Made by a program: the position numbers and the translations under genes | The notes under the pieces: model-generated | What the model was told of the DNA's origin: nothing | The model's database searches: none | What the model saw: only the letters and a program-made list of their open reading frames with translations | Part shown: piece after piece, positions 58,264 through 64,000 of the stretch | How positions within the stretch are numbered: the first letter of the stretch is position 1 | Layout: each line of letters opens with the position of its first letter | Assembly (NCBI RefSeq): GCF_000482365.1 | Contig: NZ_KI535306.1 | Span: 236,713-300,712, forward strand | Reading direction: 5' to 3' | Source: Porphyromonas uenonis DSM 23387 = JCM 13868 | Lineage (GTDB): Bacteria > Bacteroidota > Bacteroidia > Bacteroidales > Porphyromonadaceae | Length of the DNA: 64,000 bases

Positions 58264-59085
58264 CTAGTAAGACTCCTCCTCGTTGGGGAAGTCTTGGCTC
58301 TTGACGTCGGCTATGTAGTGCTGTACCGCATCAGTCATGATGGAGCCAAGGTCAGCGTAGCGACGCAAGAAGCGCGGGCTAAAGCCTTGCGTGATGCCGA
58401 GCATATCGTGCATGACGAGGACTTGGCCGTCCACCCCACCGCCAGCGCCGATACCGATGACGGGGATCGTTAGCTCCGAGGCGACTTTGGTGGCTAGTGG
58501 CGCTGGGATCTTCTCCAGTACGAGGGCAAAGCACCCTAGCTCCTCGAGGAGGTGTGCGTCGGCCAGCAACTTATCAGCCTCTGCCTGCTCCTTAGCACGG
58601 ACAGCGTAAGAGCCAAACTTATTGATCGACTGAGGCGTGAGCCCGAGGTGTCCCATGATCGGGATGCCGGCCGAGAGGATACGCTCTACCGACTCACGGA
58701 TCTCGCTACCTCCCTCTATCTTGATCGCATCAGCGTGGGTGATCTTCATCACCTTGATGGCACTCTCTAGAGCGATCTTAGAGTTGCCCTGATAAGAGCC
58801 GAAGGGGAGGTCAACGACGACCAGCGCACGCTGCACCGCTTTCATCACGCTCTTGCCGTGGTATATCATCTGGTCGAGTGTGATAGGTAGCGTAGTCACA
58901 TTACCCGCCATCACATTACTGGCAGAGTCGCCTACGAGGATCACATCCATACCAGCAGCATCGATGATCTGTGCTGCAGAGTAGTCGTAAGCGGTGAGCA
59001 TGGAGATCTTCTCCCCACGCTCCTTCATCTCGAGTAGTCGTCGGGTGGTTACCTTGCGACTATCGGTAGCTTGATAGGTGGACAT
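58264..59085 (-). CDS. panB: 3-methyl-2-oxobutanoate hydroxymethyltransferase PanB
   Basis: This 273-residue protein has the PanB TIM-barrel motifs [66 protein letters not shown] and [24 protein letters not shown]. It transfers a hydroxymethyl group from methylene-tetrahydrofolate to ketoisovalerate, the first pantothenate-specific step. It complements coaX elsewhere in the window. panC/panD are not adjacent. The length is normal. Confidence 0.96.
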   Translation of the reverse strand: MSTYQATDSRKVTTRRLLEMKERGEKISMLTAYDYSAAQIIDAAGMDVILVGDSASNVMAGNVTTLPITLDQMIYHGKSVMKAVQRALVVVDLPFGSYQGNSKIALESAIKVMKITHADAIKIEGGSEIRESVERILSAGIPIMGHLGLTPQSINKFGSYAVRAKEQAEADKLLADAHLLEELGCFALVLEKIPAPLATKVASELTIPVIGIGAGGGVDGQVLVMHDMLGITQGFSPRFLRRYADLGSIMTDAVQHYIADVKSQDFPNEEESY

Positions 59086-59123
59086 ATTGATTTAGATATT
59101 AAGTAGATTGATTGAGCGAAAGG

Positions 59124-60644
59124 TTACTCCCACTCAATCGTTGCGGGTGGCTTGGACGACACGTCGTAGCAGACGCGATTGACGCCACGCACCTTGTTTA
59201 TGATTTCGTTAGAGACCTCTGCGAGGAAGTCGTACGGCAGCCGAGCCCAGTCAGCACTCATCGCATCGACACTCGTCACCGCCCGCAGAGCCACCGTGTA
59301 CTCGTAGGTGCGCTCGTCACCCATGACGCCCACGCTCTGTACCGGCAGGAGGATAGCTCCTGCCTGCCAAACCTCATCGTAGAGGTTGTACTTGCGGAGC
59401 ATGTCGGTGTATATCTTGTCAGCCTGCTGGAGGATAGCCACCTTCTCAGGCGTCACCTCGCCCAGGACGCGAATGCCTAGGCCTGGTCCTGGGAAGGGAT
59501 GGCGAAAGATCATGTGTCGTGGCATAGCGAGTGCCAAGCCAACACGACGCACCTCATCCTTAAAGAGATGCTTCAGCGGCTCCACCAGCTTGAGGTGCAT
59601 ACGCTCAGGCAGTCCGCCCACGTTGTGGTGGCTCTTGATCACCTTGCCCGTGATATTGATGGACTCGATGATGTCGGGGTAAATGGTTCCCTGACCCAGC
59701 CAACGAGCCTGCGGCAGCTTCTTCGCCTCAGCCTCAAAGACCTCGATGAAGTCTCGGCCGATCACTTTACGCTTAGCCTCGGGATCACGGACGCCTGCCA
59801 GGTCTCCGAGGAACTTAGCACTCGCATCAACCTTGATACAGCCTAGTCCGAGTGCTTTGTAGTCCGCCAAGATCTGCTCCGCCTCGCCTAGTCGCATCAG
59901 CCCATGATCCACAAAGATACAGGTGAGCTGATCGCCGATAGCACGATGCAGGAGGACCGCAGCGACCGAACTGTCCACGCCTCCGCTGAGCGCCATGATG
60001 ACTTGCTCGTCACCTACCTGAGCCCGGATCGAGGCGATGCTGCTCTCGATGAAAGACTCGGACGACCACTCACCCTTGATGCCACAGAGCGTGACGAAGT
60101 TGTCGAGGAGCTTCGTACCCTCCTCACTGTGATGTATCTCTGGGTGAAACTGTACACCCCACGTCTCCTCGCCCTCTATCCTATAAGCGGCATACTGCAC
60201 CGAGGGAGTCGAGGCGATCACCTTAAAGCCTTCGGGAAGACGTGTGATCGTGTCACCGTGCGACATCCAGACCGTGTGCTGTGGCGAGAGCCCTGCGAGC
60301 AGTGGATCGCCTTTGTCTACCAATTGTAGTGTAGAGGCTCCGTACTCACGAGTATTAGAGTTCTCCACGGCGCCTCCGCATTGATGCACCATCAGCTGGG
60401 CACCGTAGCAGATGCCTAGGATCGGTAGTCTTCCACGGATAGCGGCTATGTCTGCGGTAAAAGCCTCCTCAGCATAGACCGAGTAAGGGCTCCCCGAGAG
60501 GATGATGCCGCGAACGCCTGTCAGGTCTGTGGGAATCTTGTTGTAGGGGACTATCTCGCAGTAAGTGTTCAGGTCTCTCAGACGACGCCCTATGAGCTGT
60601 GTGGTCTGCGAGCCAAAGTCTGCGATAATTATCTTGTCCGGCAT
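59124..60644 (-). CDS. guaA: GMP synthase (glutamine-hydrolysing)
   Basis: This 506-residue protein has an N-terminal class I glutamine amidotransferase domain ([14 protein letters not shown] with the nucleophile Cys; [19 protein letters not shown] with His/Glu). An ATP pyrophosphatase domain ([21 protein letters not shown]) and a dimerisation domain ending [16 protein letters not shown] follow. It converts XMP to GMP. It ends 38 bp before panB. All catalytic features are intact. Confidence 0.97.
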   Translation of the reverse strand: MPDKIIIADFGSQTTQLIGRRLRDLNTYCEIVPYNKIPTDLTGVRGIILSGSPYSVYAEEAFTADIAAIRGRLPILGICYGAQLMVHQCGGAVENSNTREYGASTLQLVDKGDPLLAGLSPQHTVWMSHGDTITRLPEGFKVIASTPSVQYAAYRIEGEETWGVQFHPEIHHSEEGTKLLDNFVTLCGIKGEWSSESFIESSIASIRAQVGDEQVIMALSGGVDSSVAAVLLHRAIGDQLTCIFVDHGLMRLGEAEQILADYKALGLGCIKVDASAKFLGDLAGVRDPEAKRKVIGRDFIEVFEAEAKKLPQARWLGQGTIYPDIIESINITGKVIKSHHNVGGLPERMHLKLVEPLKHLFKDEVRRVGLALAMPRHMIFRHPFPGPGLGIRVLGEVTPEKVAILQQADKIYTDMLRKYNLYDEVWQAGAILLPVQSVGVMGDERTYEYTVALRAVTSVDAMSADWARLPYDFLAEVSNEIINKVRGVNRVCYDVSSKPPATIEWE

Positions 60645-60686
60645 AGGTTGGTTCTATTTCGGTGTTAATACTTTGTACTAGAGGCG

Positions 60687-61790
60687 CTATACGTTGAAGC
60701 GGAAGTGCATGATATCTCCGTCCTGCACGACGTAGTCCTTGCCCTCGACCGCCATGCGACCAGCCTCCTTGACAGCATTCTCAGAGCCGTAGTGGACGTA
60801 GTCCTCATACTTGATCACCTCAGCACGTATGAAGCCGCGCTCGAAGTCGGTGTGTATGATGCCCGCACACTGAGGAGCCTTGCTCCCCTTGACAAAAGTC
60901 CAGGCACGGCACTCATCAGCTCCAGCCGTAAAGAAGGTCTCGAGGTTGAGCAACTTGTAGGCTGCACGGATCAAACGGTTGACACCCGTCTCCTCCAGCC
61001 CTAGCTCCTGCAGGAAGAGCTGACGCTCCTCATACTCCTCCAGCTCTGCTATCTCGCTCTCGATATGCGCCGATACGACCAGTAGCTCGGCATCCTCGTG
61101 AGCGATAGCCTTGCGAACGGCCTCCACATAAGCATTTCCCGTAGCGGCACTAGCCTCGTCAACGTTGCAAACGTAGAGGACGGGCTTAGCCGTTAGGAGG
61201 AAAAGGTCTCGCAGCGCCTGCTCCTCGTCCTTGTTTTCTGGCGTCACCGAGCGCGCGTTAAGCCCTTGCAGCAGGGCCTCCTCGATACGCTTGAGGAGCG
61301 CCACACGGATCTTCGCCTGCTTGTCACCACCCGTCTGAGCCTGTCGCTCAGACTTCTTGAGTTGCGTCTGCACCGTCTCTAGATCCTTGAGCTGTAGCTC
61401 CGTGTCGATGATCTCCTTGTCCCGGACTGGATCTACGGAACCATCGACATGGGTAATGTTGTCATCGTCGAAGCAGCGCAGCAAGTGTATGATCGCATCG
61501 GTCTCGCGGATGTTAGAGAGGAACTTATTGCCCAGCCCCTCGCCTTGGCTGGCACCCTTGACCAGCCCCGCAATGTCGACAATCTCTACCGTGGCAGGCA
61601 CCGTCCGCTTAGGGTGCTCCATCTCGACCAACTTATTGAGACGCTCATCCGGCACGGTGATGACCCCGACGTTGGGTTCGATCGTGCAGAAGGGGAAGTT
61701 GGCCGACTGCGCCTTAGCATTCGACAAGCAGTTAAACAAAGTGGACTTACCGACGTTGGGTAGTCCTACGATACCGCACTGTAGCGACAT
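60687..61790 (-). CDS. ychF: YchF/Obg-like GTPase-ATPase
   Basis: This 367-residue protein has P-loop [19 protein letters not shown], switch region [39 protein letters not shown], a coiled-coil insert (about 130-185) and a C-terminal TGS domain ([39 protein letters not shown]). YchF binds ribosomes and prefers ATP; it acts in translation and stress response. It lies 42 bp upstream of guaA. A promoter element is at 61854-61861. Confidence 0.97.
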   Translation of the reverse strand: MSLQCGIVGLPNVGKSTLFNCLSNAKAQSANFPFCTIEPNVGVITVPDERLNKLVEMEHPKRTVPATVEIVDIAGLVKGASQGEGLGNKFLSNIRETDAIIHLLRCFDDDNITHVDGSVDPVRDKEIIDTELQLKDLETVQTQLKKSERQAQTGGDKQAKIRVALLKRIEEALLQGLNARSVTPENKDEEQALRDLFLLTAKPVLYVCNVDEASAATGNAYVEAVRKAIAHEDAELLVVSAHIESEIAELEEYEERQLFLQELGLEETGVNRLIRAAYKLLNLETFFTAGADECRAWTFVKGSKAPQCAGIIHTDFERGFIRAEVIKYEDYVHYGSENAVKEAGRMAVEGKDYVVQDGDIMHFRFNV

Positions 61791-61853
61791 ATATTACAAG
61801 GATAAGTATACAACGTGACGAAGCCTCGCTCGTGTGTCCGCTCGGCTCTCCTG

Positions 61854-61861
61854 CAAAGGTA
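61854..61861 (-). promoter_or_regulatory. Predicted -7 element for ychF
   Basis: TACCTTTG on the minus strand, 63 bp before the ATG at 61790. Confidence 0.6.
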
Positions 61862-61982
61862 CTAATTATCTTGCTGTCGGAGGGGATCCAGCGCTGTCGT
61901 GACGCTCGCACGGGACTTCTAACACCCGCTGTCGGAATGTACGGTTCATGTCTAAACTCTAGCTTCTAGCCACTAAGAAAAT

Positions 61983-62027
61983 CAAGTAGGTCGGGGGACA
62001 AAAAGTTTTCTGACCTACTTTCGTTTC
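61983..62027 (-). terminator. Possible terminator after the BIG2 lipoprotein gene
   Basis: AAGTAGGTC pairs with GACCTACTT across a loop that includes GGGGGACAAAAAG; the leftward tail is GATTTTCTT. It lies 65 bp past the stop at 62093. The 61791-62092 gap has no other feature apart from the ychF promoter. Confidence 0.55.
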
Positions 62028-62092
62028 CCAACCTACTCAATTAAGAGTGCTACTCGTATTCAGTAGCAAACGCTTCCTGCGTACTCGTCCAG

Positions 62093-63604
62093 CTAGCCCT
62101 CGTAATTTGGCAAATCCCGCTTGAGAACTAGCTGTAGGAGTATGCGCTTAGTTTTAGAGTCTTCATAGATCTGGCATAGATCTCCATCATGATTATACAC
62201 CATTACCACATTGGCGGTGGCATCAACGTAGTACTCTTGATCAAAGCCGTTGCGAGCGAGATACTCCTTGAGCGCAGTAGACTTGATATCAGCCTTGCCA
62301 TTGGGGCAGTTGAGCTCAGCATTGATAAAGGGGTGACTGGGATCCTCGCGTAGGGTGTAGTAGACCCACTTGATATTGCTCTTCTCTAGTGCTTCACTCT
62401 TCGTGACAAACATACGGCTGTAGTGCTTTGAGTCTTGCTTGCTAAACTCACGAAGTCCCAACTGCTGTTCGAAAGCTTGCGCTTTGTCCAGCGAGCCAGT
62501 CGCTAGAGCCTTGAGCGAGGGGAAGTCCTGGACATTGGTCATAATACTATGATGGCGAGGCATACGCTTGACAAACTCCATATACATCTGAGCTCCAAAC
62601 TCGGGATACTCCTCATCCATCATCACGACCGTTATATCTGGATCTATGTCACTCTTGGCGCGCAAGACCGAAGTCTTCTCACCAGCCACATCTATTACAG
62701 CAGACTCTATCTGGGAGAACCCACTACTCCGTAGCATCGTACGTGTACGAGGGCAGTGAGCTATGGTCTCCTTACTATAGGCTATGATACGCTTATCATG
62801 ACCATCTTCCGTAGGTATACCATAGATGACGGCTGGTATCGTCGTCAAGTCTAGATTTACAAAGCCCTCGTAGGTCTGCTGCATATTATAGCGAATGGAT
62901 TGCGATCTGCGACCTAAGCTTTGCTCATACGATAGAATGTCGGGTTCTGTGATGTGACCTGTAGCATCTCGCTGAGGAGCAAACTTCATCAGAGGCAACT
63001 CTGTCGACACCTTAATATTAGGAGCCGTCACAGACACCCTCACAGAGGCCTGTGTCGAGAGAGCTTGTAGCGTGATCGTCGTCTCGCCTACGGAGACACC
63101 TCTGACACATCCACGATCATCCACCGTGGCGACCTGAGGAGCTGCAGAGGTAAAGGTCACCGGAGTGCCCTCAGGAGATACCGTATAGCGGATTCGTGTG
63201 GTATCACCCTCGACAACACTTATATCAGTATCGGGGAGTGATATAGCCACTGCCTGTGCAGATACCTGCACCCGACAAGTATCCCGTAGAGATCCGAGTG
63301 CGACAGCTATCGCTGTCTCGCCTGAGGCACAGGCGGTGATAAGACCCGTAGGATCAACTCGTGCGATGGTCTCATCAAGACTCTTGAAGGTTACTTGCGA
63401 AGAGGTCGCTTGTGGCGTTATAGCTACATTAAGTCGAGCTGTATCACCTACCGTGAGGAGGAAGGTGCGAGACGACAAGGTCATCTGTAGAGGCTTCGGC
63501 ATCTCATCGCTACAGCTACATAGTAGTGCGACTGCAAGGAGGGAGAGACAGACCGTGGTCACTCCTCTCAAGAGGGGCTGGCGGTGTAGATTTGTGATTG
63601 TCAT
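62093..63604 (-). CDS. BIG2 (Ig-like) surface lipoprotein, paralogue of the 31.5-kb gene
   Basis: This 503-residue protein has a lipobox (ALLCSC). Two BIG2 domains follow (about 38-115, MTLSSRTFLLTVGDTARLNVAITP; about 118-193, ISLPDTDISVVEGDTTRIRYTVSP). The C-terminal domain (ELPLMKFAPQRD, FVNLDLTTIPAVIYGIPTE, YSKETIAHCPRTRTMLRSSGF) is shared with the 31479-33080 protein. Moderate divergence indicates an old duplication. Function is unknown. It lies 12 bp downstream of a T9SS cargo gene, so the two are probably cotranscribed. Confidence 0.85.
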   Translation of the reverse strand: MTITNLHRQPLLRGVTTVCLSLLAVALLCSCSDEMPKPLQMTLSSRTFLLTVGDTARLNVAITPQATSSQVTFKSLDETIARVDPTGLITACASGETAIAVALGSLRDTCRVQVSAQAVAISLPDTDISVVEGDTTRIRYTVSPEGTPVTFTSAAPQVATVDDRGCVRGVSVGETTITLQALSTQASVRVSVTAPNIKVSTELPLMKFAPQRDATGHITEPDILSYEQSLGRRSQSIRYNMQQTYEGFVNLDLTTIPAVIYGIPTEDGHDKRIIAYSKETIAHCPRTRTMLRSSGFSQIESAVIDVAGEKTSVLRAKSDIDPDITVVMMDEEYPEFGAQMYMEFVKRMPRHHSIMTNVQDFPSLKALATGSLDKAQAFEQQLGLREFSKQDSKHYSRMFVTKSEALEKSNIKWVYYTLREDPSHPFINAELNCPNGKADIKSTALKEYLARNGFDQEYYVDATANVVMVYNHDGDLCQIYEDSKTKRILLQLVLKRDLPNYEG

Positions 63605-63616
63605 ACTCCATCTATA

Positions 63617-64000
63617 TTATTTGCGGATGATGGTCAGAGAGAGGTCTGTAGTACCGACCTTGAGCAGATAGATGCCTACAGGTAGGTATGCTAGATCTAG
63701 CGTCACCTCGCTCTGCACTAGAGGTAGGAGACATAGCAACTCACCACCCGCGCCCAGGAGATATGCGGTCTCGCCAATGTAAGTCGCCGGTACAGAGACG
63801 ATACAGTAGCTATCTGTAGGGTTAGGGTATACCTTAAGGAGCAAGCTCTCGTCAGGCTCCTCCACAGCAGTCTTCTGCTCAAAGGTAGCGACAACGGTCG
63901 ACTCACCCGCTACCGTAAACTTCTTTGCCGAGAGGATGTCCTGCTCATTGACCTTCAGGCTCTTGAGCTCGTAGCCCTCATCAGGCGTAGCCTCAACCTT
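63617..64000 (-). CDS. 3' end of a T9SS cargo gene (5' end outside window)
   Basis: The last 127 codons of a frame entering from the right edge. They encode the end of a B-repeat-like domain (VEATPDEGYELKSLKVN, STVVATFEQK) and a type A sorting domain (SLLLKVYPNPTDSYCIVSV, AYLLGAGGELL, LPVGIYLLKVGTTDLSLTIIRK). It is similar in design to the 38418-41048 protein. Export by T9SS is inferred from the sorting domain. Confidence 0.85.
   Translation of the reverse strand, partial: KVEATPDEGYELKSLKVNEQDILSAKKFTVAGESTVVATFEQKTAVEEPDESLLLKVYPNPTDSYCIVSVPATYIGETAYLLGAGGELLCLLPLVQSEVTLDLAYLPVGIYLLKVGTTDLSLTIIRK

Overview
The window looks like chromosomal DNA of a Bacteroidota bacterium close to Porphyromonas. 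Three things point there: an hmuY-hmuR-hmuS haem-uptake cluster, a tandem pair of P. gingivalis-type OmpA proteins, and many type IX secretion (T9SS) C-terminal sorting domains. Promoters also fit the phylum, with a -7 element of the TAnnTTTG type about 20-150 bp before many genes. The species was not determined; this rests on protein recognition by eye.

Layout. 1-4.4 kb (minus): hmuY, hmuR and the 5' part of hmuS. 4.4-5.3 kb: a 22-bp hairpin array and a 357-bp MITE-like element. 5.4-12.2 kb (minus): envelope-biogenesis cluster of two Skp/OmpH chaperones, bamA, uppS, a DUF6089-like protein and a DUF6242-like lipoprotein. 12.3-17.5 kb (minus): apbC/mrp, trmB, a small acidic protein, meaB and two DUF1573 proteins. 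18.2-20.6 kb (minus): two OmpA-family proteins. 20.9-30.8 kb (plus): coaX, an outer-membrane protein, a TPR protein, lptC, a CorC/HlyC protein, a SurA/PpiD-type isomerase and a DegP/HtrA protease. 31.5-45 kb (plus): Ig-like (BIG2) lipoprotein, parC, DUF3316 protein, S41 peptidase, tRNA-Arg (minus), a large LRR/T9SS surface protein, rho, and an HU-SPOR protein. 45-48.3 kb (minus): a degenerate cardiolipin-synthase-like protein, a thioesterase and a U32 peptidase.

48.3-56.4 kb is an accessory locus of repeated surface-protein units. Near-identical 5' regions and signal/BIG2 N-terminal modules are joined to different C-terminal modules. Orphan T9SS sorting-domain fragments, a copied 3' hairpin block and an amputated promoter copy lie between them. 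It reads as a modular, recombining surface-antigen locus. 56.4-64 kb: glycosyltransferase, a YefM-YoeB-type toxin-antitoxin pair, panB, guaA, ychF, another BIG2 lipoprotein and the 3' end of a T9SS cargo gene.

Functionally, most core genes build or police the envelope: BamA with Skp, SurA/PpiD and DegP for outer-membrane proteins, LptC for LPS, UppS for the lipid carrier. The accessory genes supply lipoproteins and T9SS cargo displayed on the surface. The most novel signals are (i) a transposase-less 357-bp repeat family with 19-bp terminal inverted repeats and 10-bp target duplications, filled with small ~22-bp-spaced hairpins, and (ii) the modular surface-protein locus.
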